A stretch of DNA of 64,000 bases, from assembly GCA_032716605.1 (NCBI GenBank), contig CM064480.1:20609651-20673650 (forward strand), written 5' to 3'. The translations under genes were made by a program, and so were the position numbers. The stretch is from Paralithodes platypus. Lineage: Eukaryota > Arthropoda > Malacostraca > Decapoda > Lithodidae. Of this stretch, positions 32,840 to 42,817 are shown in pieces (position 1 is the stretch's first letter; each line of letters begins with the position of its first letter). Below the pieces are notes generated by a model. That model was not told where the DNA came from, made no database searches, and saw nothing but the letters and a program-made list of their open reading frames with translations.

Positions 32840-33037
32840 TCTCTTATTTTTTACGAAGTTTTTTCGTAGCGGGTACCCGATCTGTGACGACACCATAAGA
32901 GAAGTAGCGTTGCACTTATGAAGATGAATCTCTTTCTTCCTCGCGGCGGTTGATTCAAACGACTGACGTGGGTGTTGAATGGAGACTATTATACTAATAG
33001 GCAACATCATCAATGATGGAGGGGCCACTATTAAATA
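32840..33037 (-). repeat. DIRS B left terminus
   Basis: TACGAAGTTTTTTCGTA palindrome at 32852, a CCGCCG-containing segment, then ATCAATGATGGAGGGGCCACTATTAAATA at the edge. Diverged from A and D; closest in layout to the DIRS C terminus at 36936-37115. Confidence 0.8.
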
Positions 33038-33145
33038 TACAATGTTCACCAGCCAATTGCTGTTACCACTTGTTTTATTGCTTTCCAATGTTCATATGTT
33101 CATATTAAAAGTAAAATAGGCACATATGGATAAGTATTAATTATA

Positions 33146-34113
33146 AGTCCATCCTCCAAATTTGCGAGTTTGAAATATGCGATCCTCCATATTTGCGATG
33201 GGGGGTCAAAATTGGAAAAAATACATAATATTCCATATTTGCGAGGCCGATTCCACATGTGCGAACAAGCCCGTAGAATTATAAGGGAAATCTGTCATTT
33301 CCTTTAAATTTGCGACCCCCTAATCCACATTTGTGGCTGTGTTGGCTGAGGAGGGCAGGGTGGGGGAAAGAGAGGCGGTGAGGCCCAGTAGGGGTGCCTC
33401 GCCTCGCCTTGCAACCCAAACGTCTAGCCAATTAGGCCTAATTAAGCCAACAAACACCCCGCCAATAAAGACTTCTTAAATAAAATTTTCGGCAATAATG
33501 GCAAGTCAGAATAGTTACCCACTTTCTAAAATAACATTTGGATTCATGTAAATAACGGTTATTTCGCGGGAAATAACCAGCGTACCCTGGAGAGCATTTG
33601 GTTTCCCGCCATCTTGATGACCCTGGAGTTGAAGTTGTATTTTTACCACCAAATACAACCTTCAAAATTCAGCCACTTGATCAAGAAGTTATAGCAAAGC
33701 CAAGTTGTTGTACTATAAATTTGTCCATGGCAAGATGAGGAAGGAAACTGACAAACAAAACGAATTTAAAGAAATTGCTGAAATTGTGAGCAGTAGCGAG
33801 GACGATACACCCCTCGCCGCCTCCCCTGCTCAAGGTAAAGGTCAACCCTCCGCCTCCGCCTCCACCACTCCACACTTTCCACACTGCTCCAGCTCTCCAC
33901 ATCGCTCCACTTCTCCACCAGCAACCCCTGCCATAATGACTGTATGTATAAATGTGTCCCACAACCGATATAAATGTACTAACTAATAAGGAAATTTGGC
34001 GGGTGCCGCCCATAAGTAATTATTCCCATAAGCTATGTTGTTTGAAATTTGTGAATTTGTAATTTGCGAGGTAGCATTTCGCCCATAATCTCGCAAATTT
34101 GGAGGATGGACTG
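33146..34113. mobile_element. Non-autonomous pogo/Tigger-like element
   Basis: Terminal inverted repeats of about 24 bp (AAGTCCATCCTCCAAATTTGCGAG at the left; CAGTCC... on the other strand at the right), flanked by TA (33144-33145, 34114-34115). Extra copies of the CCATATTTGCGA motif follow the left end (33187, 33229, 33301). CAGT starts and TTTGCGA cores are typical of Tigger/pogo ends. A short frame at 33705-33986 (KEIAEIVSSSEDD...) may be a transposase C-terminal remnant; not established. Confidence 0.75.
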
Positions 34114-34318
34114 TATATGTTAAATTGACGATTTTTGTAAGGAATGTACCAAATAACCGCATGGCGGGCACTTTCAAATACCATAGCTGCGCAGCTTATG
34201 AGTTAACAGGGTTGCCTGGAACACTGCCATTAGGACGTGAGACCAGAACCGCATTTTGTGAGGAGCACTCGGTCTTTAAATTTGTGTATGTATGTTTGTA
34301 TAAAGTGATATACGTGTA

Positions 34319-35067
34319 GTCCTACCACTCCAAGGAGGCAGTTTGGGTGTAGTCAGATCACAAATGTGAACTGCCAAATGTATAATTATATACAAAAATT
34401 TCATATTCTTAGCTATTTACTACTTTAAATTAATTGTGAATATTCAGTATTGATCTAATTGTCCAAAGAAACTATATGGTTTTTATGAATGATATCGCTT
34501 TTGGAGGATATAAATAATGACTTTGTTCTACATATGGCACAAGTTTTGGAGGATATAAATAATGACTTTGTTCTACATATGGCACAAGTTTTGGAGGATA
34601 TAAATAATGACTTTGTTCTACATATGGCACAAGTTTTGGAGGATATAAATAATGACTTTGTTCTACATATGGCACAAGTTTTGGAGGATATAAATAATGA
34701 CTTTGTTCTACATATGGCACAAGTTTTTTTGCAACATTGTCTGTAGGTTACGCGGGTAGTTCAGGTCAGGGTCATACATACTGTATATGCACACACGCAC
34801 ACGCCAGGCTTTTGTCCGACTCGGCTAATTCAAACATTTACAGCTATATAAAATATATATCTCTATATAGGGATATAATACCATGAATACAAAGTGTATG
34901 AAGACCACATGGGTCCTTCAGATCAGGGTCATACGTAGGCCTATACGCGCACACGCACACACACACACAGGGCAGGGTACTATAAAAGATAATTGCGTGG
35001 GTGACCATTTGGAAACGTGTAAAGGGTAGACTGAGCCACCCAAATCGCCTCCTTGGAATGGTAGGAC
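34319..35067. mobile_element. TA-flanked inverted-repeat element carrying a minisatellite
   Basis: GTCCTACCACTCCAAGGAGGC at the left and its inverted, slightly diverged copy at 35047-35067, each next to TA (34317-34318, 35068-35069). Inside are the 45-bp minisatellite (34500-34724) and two related segments with GGTCAGGGTCATAC followed by CA-rich runs (34760, 34915). No transposase. A mariner-type MITE is the likely explanation. Confidence 0.6.
34500..34724. repeat. Minisatellite, five 45-bp copies
   Basis: Perfect or near-perfect copies of TTTTGGAGGATATAAATAATG... As 45 is divisible by three, frames on both strands stay open through the array (LEDINNDFVLHMAQV per unit on plus), which mimics coding sequence. 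Confidence 0.92.
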
Positions 35068-35069
35068 TA

Positions 35070-36025
35070 TAGTGACTATTGTAGATTACAATAGTGTTCA
35101 TGTAAACCACAAAGCACTTGTTTGTTAACATGTCTAACTATTTAATTAAACTAAGACTTTCCTACGAGTTTGATGGTATACATAATTATGCAGTTATCTT
35201 ATCTATCTATTGACAGATGCCCTAATCCCTGACGGGGTGGCCACTAACAAATCTCTTCCATAATGCTTATCTTTACTTATGTACTGCATGCCTATTCATA
35301 ATTCATGTCCTAAATGTTAATATTTCATATATAGAAATAATTATTTACTCATTACTTCGTTTATACTGTATTTCTGATACTTCTTTCATTGGAATGTTAG
35401 TAATATTTCGCTTTTAAACCTTATCAATTGTCTTTTTATCCCCACCAAGTAGGACATTGTCTTGAGTTAAAGGTCGATGAAGGAAACTATTCACCCTTAA
35501 GCAGCAGAAGTAATTGACAAAATTGCTGAATCAGCCATCCTAGCTCGTCAGGTTGTAAACACCAACAGAAAAGGATGATATTGCAAGAAAAATTAACCTT
35601 GACAGAACAGAGGAATAAAGTTAAGATGAGGGAAAGGTTGCAGGACTACAACTACAGAAAACCGCAATCAGAGCACATTACAAGTGCCCCCAAATGTAAG
35701 CAATTTAGATTATAATGAAAATATTGCATACACATTTAAAAATCTGATATGTAATGACCCTCTATGCAAAGTAGGAAATAAAAAGTAATACAATTTTAAA
35801 AATGTAGTACTGTATAATGTATATTAGTACCTATAAACTCTTACTACAGGATATGGGAGAAGCCTACATACATTACTCTGTACGGTTGTTGTTGCAACAA
35901 CAAATCAGTACGGTAACTAATGTGTACAAAATATTAAAAAAAGGTGATGAAAATGCATACAGTAATACCGAAATACTGTAAATTGATAAATATAGTAAAG
36001 TACTGTGCAGTATTTGTTAGTGTGT
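35070..36025. other. AT-rich stretch, nothing recognised
   Basis: No coding frame, RNA gene or terminal repeat that I can support. A short GGGTGGCCACTAACAAAT (about 35236-35253) vaguely resembles a DIRS edge but has no partner. Confidence 0.5.
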
Positions 36026-36029
36026 ATGT

Positions 36030-36934
36030 ATAATTATGGGGGTGGACGACTCGAGACAGAGCCCAAACAGGGACATCACAACACATCAGAAAACAAAACA
36101 AAACAAAACACAAAATCACACATATCTAGGTCGCCCAGGAGAAATATCCAGAGACCCAGGCCCATTTGGGGTCCCCAGCAAAAGATTCCCAGGTCCCAGA
36201 TCCCCCGGAGAGGCGCCGATTTCCGCAGGCAGACCCGCAGCGAAGCTGTACCACCACAAGCCCGCCCACCATGCTTCCAGGCGCACCCTTCATTGCCACC
36301 GGCTTCCTGGGCCAGGCGCCTGATGGACTACTATCTAGTCCAACTGGCGCATGACCCTCTCTCCCAAACGACCGTGTTTACATTCATCCAGTCACAAGCA
36401 TTCTCCATTCATTCCTGTTTATTACCACTTCCCTTGCCTGATCTATAGTCATTCATCTATCATCCAAAGCTTGTCTTACACAGTCTCTCCATCTCAATGG
36501 GGGTCTTTCTACCCCTCTATCTCCCCTTATATCTGACTCACATATTCTCTTTGTAAGCCTTTCATCTTTCATTCGTTCAACATAACCATATTAGCGCAGC
36601 ACCCTTCTGTCCACTCTGGCTGACAAATGTTCCTGCTGCCCCACTCTCCTACGTATCTCTTCATTCCTCAATCTGTCTCTACAAGTACAGTAACTCCACA
36701 CATTCTCCTCAAGCAGTTCATCTCCATCACATCCAGCTTTCTTCTCTCCTTTGCCTTCAGAGCCCATGTCTCAGCCCCAGACATCACTGTTAGCACAAAA
36801 ATTCCTGGATACATTGCACTTTTAACTTTCATTCCAAGATTTCTCACCTTCCACATACTTCCCATTGCTCCGAAAACTTTCCTTCCTTCACATACTCTCT
36901 GTTTTACCTCCATTTCCATACCTCCATTCCTGCT
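36030..36934 (-). pseudogene. LINE RT 3' part, split from 60355-60694 by DIRS C
   Basis: Minus-strand sequence encoding the post-catalytic part of an arthropod LINE RT: EVKQRVCEGRKVFGAMGSMWKVRNLGMKVKSAMY, ETWALKAKERRKLDVMEMNCLRRMCGV (36668-36919). Downstream is a degraded C-terminal region and a GTTTT-rich tail near 36090-36120. The upstream RT part lies at 60355-60694. The clade was not determined; these motifs are common in crustacean and insect LINEs. Confidence 0.75.
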
Positions 36935-36935
36935 T

Positions 36936-37115
36936 ATTTATTAGTGGCCCCTCCATCATTGACGATATCCCTATTAATATAATAGTGCTCTTTCAAACAC
37001 CCGCGGTCAGCCTGTTTGAAACACCCGCCGCAGGGGAAAGAGTACTAACATCATAAGTGTAACGCTAATTCTCTTATGGAATTGTCTTTATGATTGGGTA
37101 CTCACTACGAAAAAA
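36936..37115 (+). repeat. DIRS C left inverted repeat (outer part)
   Basis: Inverse complement of about 60120-60300. Includes the CACCCGCCGC segment and CACTACGAAAAAAC. A matching inner part lies at 37495-37570 (inverse of 60012-60090), separated by leader repeats. Confidence 0.85.
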
Positions 37116-37240
37116 CTTTGGGTGGATGGGACTCGTTAGCCTTAGTCGGCAACCCATCTAAGGGACACAACTTTATAAAAATCTGGGTGGATGGGACTCG
37201 TCAGCCTTGGTCGGCAACCTGTCTAGGGGAGTAAACCTGA
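37116..37240. repeat. Tandem duplication, about 67 bp, DIRS C leader
   Basis: GGGTGGATGGGACTCGT(T/C)AGCCTT(A/G)GTCGGCAACC occurs at 37121 and 37188. A short (AGAT)n microsatellite follows at 37476-37494. Confidence 0.8.
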
Positions 37241-37570
37241 TACAAATCCGTACTGCTTAAGGGTAAGGCAGGTTAGTGGATGGACTAGCCGAACACCTCT
37301 GTAGAAAAATAGTGCTAACATTATACACAGAGGGCCTCGGAGTCGGACGGATCCTAAATTGAGTGGTCAATCCTGTATGTCCTTCAGTAAACTGGCTCGG
37401 GTTGTCCCTCTTACAGGGAGTAGGTCTGCTTGGGGGCATTCTGTGTATGGCCACCCTCATTAAGGGGAGTAAGGCAATAGATAGATAGATAGAGATATTA
37501 AGGCTTTCCAACTTGTGGATGTCTTTTGTGGATTCTACCCGAGACGCTGAACCCAGCGACTCCATTCCCT

Positions 37571-38460
37571 CTTCCTTCCCCTGCGGTCATCTTTGTAGAG
37601 GTGCCTCGCCAGTGCTCCGCTTTATTCTTCGTTCGCTCAACTCTAGTGAGTCATTTGCTCATTTGTATATATCTGAGTTGTTATAGAATAGGTTTAGACT
37701 AGCTAGGACTGGCAGCTCCATTAGTATGCCCGCAGGGAAGTGTTCAATTAGGGTACTACATCCGCAGAACGATGCTTCAGGCCATCTCTATGAGGTAGTT
37801 GCATTCTATTTTTATTTAGCAGACGCTCTGGTTCAAGAGTTGTCACACGTGGTGTGGAGCTTTCCAGAGTCCGTGTTTGCTCCTTTTTCCCCTCGGGCGT
37901 GGGGTTTTATTCGTTCGCTGCTGCTGTGTCTTCAGAGGTAAGGGTAACATATTCAGTGTGATTATTACCATGAGCCTCGTGGCCAGCCTCAGTAGGGGTA
38001 TTCTTAGTAGGCTAGGGGTATTTTGTATTGCTTAATTAATACAGTGTTTTAGCCTAAGATGTGACTCTCGCTTTCATGTGGTGATATTATACATGCTAGC
38101 AGAGTGTCAGGAGACGTTCTGACTTATTTGGTGGAGTTTTTTGGGGGTGGCTGACTTTCTCAGATAAGTCGGTACCTTCAAAGTTTGTTTTTTTCTTCCG
38201 GCGATCTTTCTGTGTATTGATGCCGGATACTCGCCTAGCAGGCGAGAAAGGAAACTTCCAAATAACCCGGCGTGGTGTGCTGTACCACTAGACTTCCGGC
38301 GGAAATGGAAATTCCTAAGGGAAGTAATCTCAGCCCGGCCAAGTGAACTCGCCCAAACCGATAGCCTCATGCGGCATGATTTGACTTATAATTCCCGGCG
38401 GAAAAGTCCAGTGAGGTAATTAACTATCCCTCAGGTCCTACTAGACGATCCGTTAGTTAA
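37571..38460 (+). other. DIRS C 5' UTR, first part
   Basis: Non-coding leader with no recognised gene. It is interrupted by piggyBac at 38461 and resumes at 42537 up to the gag start, including TTCCTGGAAATTTTCTATTTCCAG near 42727. Confidence 0.6.
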
Positions 38461-38474
38461 TTAACCCTCCAGAC

Positions 38475-38545
38475 CCGGAAGGGCTCTTGAACGCCCATAA
38501 CAAACTCGGCCCGCGCAACCCGGAAGGGCTCTTGAACGCCCATTG
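38475..38545. repeat. piggyBac subterminal direct repeats
   Basis: Two copies of ACCCGGAAGGGCTCTTGAAC plus GCCCAT, 44 bp apart, just inside the left terminus; likely transposase-binding sites by analogy. Confidence 0.7.
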
Positions 38546-38657
38546 CTTGCGTACGTGCTTTCGAATGCCGCGCGTAAATTTTTGGTATCGTGGGAGGGTA
38601 GGTGGCGCCACCAGACGTAAACTACGCCACAGCAACAGTATCTACCCCGACGCCATC

Positions 38658-41523
38658 ATGGAGAGTACGCCAAATAGTGATTCCGCTGTGTCCGATACCG
38701 TGCTCCCTACGACGCCCGCCCTAGTTCGTCGCGCCTTACCCCGACACCATCGCCTAAATGTGTTATCTCCCGGAGGTATTGAGACGACATTGAGACTTTA
38801 TGAGCGTGCTGATGCACAGCATAATGTTGATGATGAAGGCAGTGATAACTCGGCTAATTATCAGTTGAGTGATTATGGCGATGAGAGTGACAAAGACGAG
38901 CAATTCGTGGGATTTGCGATTGAACATGAGAGTGATGAAGGTGATGTACCAGCTTTTGAGGAAGCTGTTTTACCTGAAGACAGTGAAGTGCAGAGAGTGA
39001 GTGAGTGGGAGAGTTCAAGGTCACTCTCCAAGTTTCACATGAGTGACACGACTCCAAGCCCTTCGCCAGCTAAATCGCCTTTCAAGCTACACTTATATAA
39101 GAAGCAAATACTTGAAAAGGCGGCCGCGGCAGCTAGGGAAGAAGCCAAAAGACTTGGTGAGGATGAGGCTGTGAGTGAGGGTGAGCGTGGTGACTCATCT
39201 CGCCCGCCATTGTCTCCCTTATCTACCCAAGCCACCCAAGATGACCCGGGTGCCCCGCATTCTTCCCCACCACCCCCACCACTGCCAAGGGTTGAGGACC
39301 CCCCACTTTCGGCCTATTTGCCTCCTAGGTCCCCCGACAGGAGACATACTGCTGCCGAAAAGGGGAAAGGCAGGAAATATGCCAAAAAAGGACAGAAAAG
39401 TAAGCGGGCTTTGTTCAAGGCTCCCGTGGCGTCCACCCCTGCCCGCCCCAGCCATACGCCCCCGCAACTTTCCCCACGGTCCTCCCCACCTCTCCTGCCT
39501 TCAACATGTGTTCCTGAAGAAGTATTTGAGCTCGCATCACCAATACCTGGGCCTAGTGACAGTGAAGCATTGCTTTCTGTCACTCGTCGCAGGCCAAGGA
39601 GCCCAGGACCTCGGGGGGACATAGCCTCACCTGCCACTCCTTCCCCACCTCGCCCACCCGCACGCCGCCCACGCATCACTCGTTCCCCGCCAGATTATGT
39701 GGGAGCCACTGATGATGAAGGGCACCACTCAGAAGACTCTGGCCATGATTATGTAGGTCCACCGTCAGGGCAAGATGACCACTCTGACGATGACTACATG
39801 GACATGGACGACCCTCAACCCATCCGCTTGGCCCGGCGTCGTGCTGGCCGCCGCCCTGGCCGCCGCCCTCGCCGCCCTAGGGCGCGCGCCTCCCGAGTTG
39901 GCCGTGGGCGTGCTGGGCCACCAGCTGGAGCTCCTCGTCAGCGTCGACAAGACCCATTCTACGTTTTTCAGTGGCAAGACGTAGTTGACGGGGATGAGTA
40001 CAACCCTGATGTGCCAGCTTTTGATGAGGTACAGGAGGGTTCAGGCATTACCCCCAATTTTCCAGCAGGCCCCAATGCTCCACCACACAAACTTTTTGAG
40101 GCCTTTTTTGATGAGGAGGTGGTAGGGTATGTTACCAAGGAAACAAATAAGCAGCACCAATTCCAGGTCCACTTTTTGGGCAAGGTGACCAAGGGCCACA
40201 TGAGGCAGTGGACTGACGTGACTCATCACGAGTTCATGGTGTTCCTGGCACTCACCATGCTAATGCCTCATGTCAAGAAGCATAGGTTGCCTGACTATTG
40301 GATCACCAATGATCTCATATCCACCCCTGCGTTCGGGAAATATATGTCTCGCGACCGGTACCTTGATATCCTCGCAGCGCTCCATCTTGTCACCAACACC
40401 GACGTCCACCTCCCAGACAAGCTGTGGAAGATTAGGACATTGTACGAAATGATGCGAGAACGCTTCACCTCCTACTTCAAGCCCTTCTGCAAGGTCGTCA
40501 TTGACGAGTCTCTTGTGCTGTTCCGGGGAAAACTCAGCTTCCGGCAGTACATCCCCTCAAATATACATCGCTTTGGCATAACATTCTTTGTGCTGTGCGA
40601 CTGCCAAACTGGCTATGTCCTGGACTTCCTGATCTACAGCGGGAAGGAAGGGGACGTGCTTGTGGACCCCCTCATTGGCTTTGGCGGAGCAGTGGTGCAA
40701 GCCATGATGGACCGCTCTTTCCACAAGAATCACGTCCTCTTCACTGACAAATTACTACACGTCCCCCACTCTCTCAAAGTACCTGCTTGAGCGCAAGACG
40801 GGGACTGTAGGCACAGTATGAGGGAAAAGGAAGGGCATGCCAACTTTCCCTCCAAAGACCAAAAAAGGTGATGTGTTCAGGAAGAAGTCGGGGCCCATTC
40901 TGGCTATCCACTGGCACGACCAGCGGAAGGTCAACCTCCTGAGCACCATCCACAAGGGGGAAATGGTGGAGACTGGCAAGGTGGATCACCGCACCCAGGC
41001 CAAGGTGACCAAGCCCGATGCTGTCCTGGACTACAACATCAACATGAGGCTGGTGGACAAGTCCGACATGCAGATAGGCTTCATTGACTGCCTGCGTACC
41101 TCGTGCAGATGGTACAAAAAGTTCTTTCTACACATGGTGGACATGTCCATTCTGAACGCCTACAACATCTACAAGCTTCGGAATGAGAACACACCCAGGA
41201 AGTTCAATAGCCTGCGGAGGTTCCAAAAGCAGGTGTTGAAGGAGCTCCTGGAGAAGTATGCTATGCCACAGAGGGCAGTGGCACATGCTGGGCCCGCCGC
41301 TACTGACCGCTTGCACTGTGCATATTACATGAATATGCACAGGCTTGTTTCCCTGCCTCAGTCAGCATCAGGAAGAACGCAGCAGAAGCGGTGCCATGTC
41401 TGCTACAACACCAGGCTGAGGGCGAGGTCAGGTAAAAAGTCCACCCTGGAGTGTGTGGAGTGCAGGGTAGCACTCTGTGCTGAAGGGTGCTTCTTTGATT
41501 ACCACTCCAAGCAGGAGTTCTAA
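38658..41523 (+). pseudogene. piggyBac-type transposase, one frameshift and one stop
   Basis: Start chosen at ATG 38658; the open frame upstream overlaps the subterminal repeats. The first ~440 residues are acidic, Ser/Pro-rich and disordered, unusually long for the family. The DDE domain follows from about 40080: GYVTKETNKQ, PDYWITND, DKLWKIR, then VIDESLVLFRG (first catalytic Asp, codon 40503) and VLFTD (second, 40746). A one-base deletion just after 40746 shifts the frame, and a TGA at 40819-40821 lies in the correct frame. The remainder (40837-41523) has IHWHDQRKVNLLST, RLVDKSDM and a C-terminal cysteine-rich domain (CHVCYNTRL...CVECRVALC). It performs TTAA cut-and-paste when intact. Confidence 0.9.
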
Positions 41524-41775
41524 TAATCATAGTGAAAGTGCCAAAGATAATGACAATATGTACAGTATATATATAGGCAAACAGTGGAAGTAAAACAATT
41601 TATTGTTATACAAAAGTCATGTATTATGAGAACATTTATACAAATACAATTACACCATAATAATATGTGAAAGTGACACATATGTATATAATAAGTGACA
41701 TTCATATGATTAGAACCTATAGAAATATATAAATCAGTGAAAAAAGACACAATAAATTGTATATAAAACGTTTAC

Positions 41776-42125
41776 AAAGCATATAACTAAGTGAAAGTGA
41801 CACAAGACCTAATATTTGATGGCCAAAGTATAATAAACACCTGTGATAACGAATAATCAGTGCCTAATATGCCAATAACCTACCTCAATTACTAATAAAA
41901 TGTACCGTATCGAGTGAAAATGAGCATTATCAGTGACAGTGACACTCTCTAAAGCATATTTATCAAAGTGAAAGTGACACAAGACCCAATACTTGATGGC
42001 CAAAGTATAATAAACACCTGTGATAACGAATAATCAGTACCTAATATAACAATAACCTACCTCAATTACTAATAAAATGTACGGTATCGAGTGAAAATGA
42101 GCAATATTAGTGACAGTGATACCCT
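41776..42125. repeat. Tandem duplication, 175 bp, in piggyBac 3' region
   Basis: Copies start AAAGCATAT at 41776 and 41951 and both contain GTGAAAGTGACACAAGAC, TGGCCAAAGTATAATAAACACC and ATCGAGTGAAAATGAGCA. Confidence 0.85.
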
Positions 42126-42817
42126 AATAAACATACTTTATATAATTGGCCTCAAAATAACTATAAAAATATCAAATAAACATCACATTCTCAATATCAA
42201 ACACTAAAATCGTCTAAGGGAGATAAACACTTTGGCGCGACGAGCGGCTAGGTGCGTGGTAGCCGTGGCCGGGGCGACGCATCCGAACACGGGAAGAATT
42301 TGCCGCCGAAAAGCACTCGTCTTCCCGCGCTCACCATTATCCAATCACTGGGGCTAGAGACCTCTACTCAACGGCATTCTACAGAGGAAGGTTTGTGGAA
42401 CATTTTACTTTTTTATTCATAACATTACATGCCATATTTATTGAATTACAGATGAGTTAACATAGCCCAAAGATCGTCAAAACCCCCGGTACCACAGCAC
42501 AGTCGCGAGCTAGAGTACCCAGGGCTGGAGGGTTAAAGGGTTAATTTGGGCCGGTGACACTTTGTCACAGGTAAGCAGTTCTAGAAAACGAAAAAGTCAT
42601 CAAGGCTTTTTCAAAACCAAGTACAGCGGAAGATTAGAGTAGCGGTTGGTCTATAGCTAATTTTCCGGCGTATTTGGGGGTGTTGATGATGTGTGAACCT
42701 CTCGGTTTATCCTTATGAGCATTGATTCCTGGAAATTTTCTATTTCCAGATCACAACACATCAGAAAGCGGCACAGGTCTACAGGGGAAGGGGGGGGGGG
42801 TCATATTTAGCTCCATC

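Larger units (their letters stand above)
11127..33037 (-). mobile_element. DIRS B, outermost DIRS element of the left half
   Basis: The 5' terminus (33037, TTTAATAGTGGCCCCTCC read on the minus strand) and left repeat lie at 32840-33037, followed by the 5' UTR and gag. The element carries two nested insertions: a Jockey-like LINE (27655-30071) and DIRS A (12005-27008). RT and recombinase genes are not found between 1 and 11126, so the 3' half is deleted or replaced by LINEs. The piece at 1-960 could be its 3' end. The terminus is more similar to that of DIRS C than to A or D. Confidence 0.7.
38465..42532 (+). mobile_element. piggyBac element, full length, TTAA target duplication
   Basis: TTAA at 38461-38464 and 42533-42536; terminal inverted repeats CCCTCCAGACC and GGGCTGGAGGG (reverse complement CCCTCCAGCCC). 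Subterminal direct repeats of ACCCGGAAGGGCTCTTGAACGCCCAT occur at the left end (38475, 38518). It encodes one transposase. The right non-coding end has a 175-bp tandem duplication. Inserted in the DIRS C leader. Confidence 0.92.

Noticed and set aside
34500..34724. CRISPR-like array or coding tandem repeat
   Set aside because: Units are contiguous with no spacers, and openness on both strands follows from the 45-bp period; it is a minisatellite.
35236..35253. Another DIRS edge
   Set aside because: Only a short imperfect match with no adjoining repeat or partner end.
38487..38657. Transposase start at 38487
   Set aside because: This part overlaps the subterminal repeats of piggyBac; the next Met at 38658 is the more credible start.
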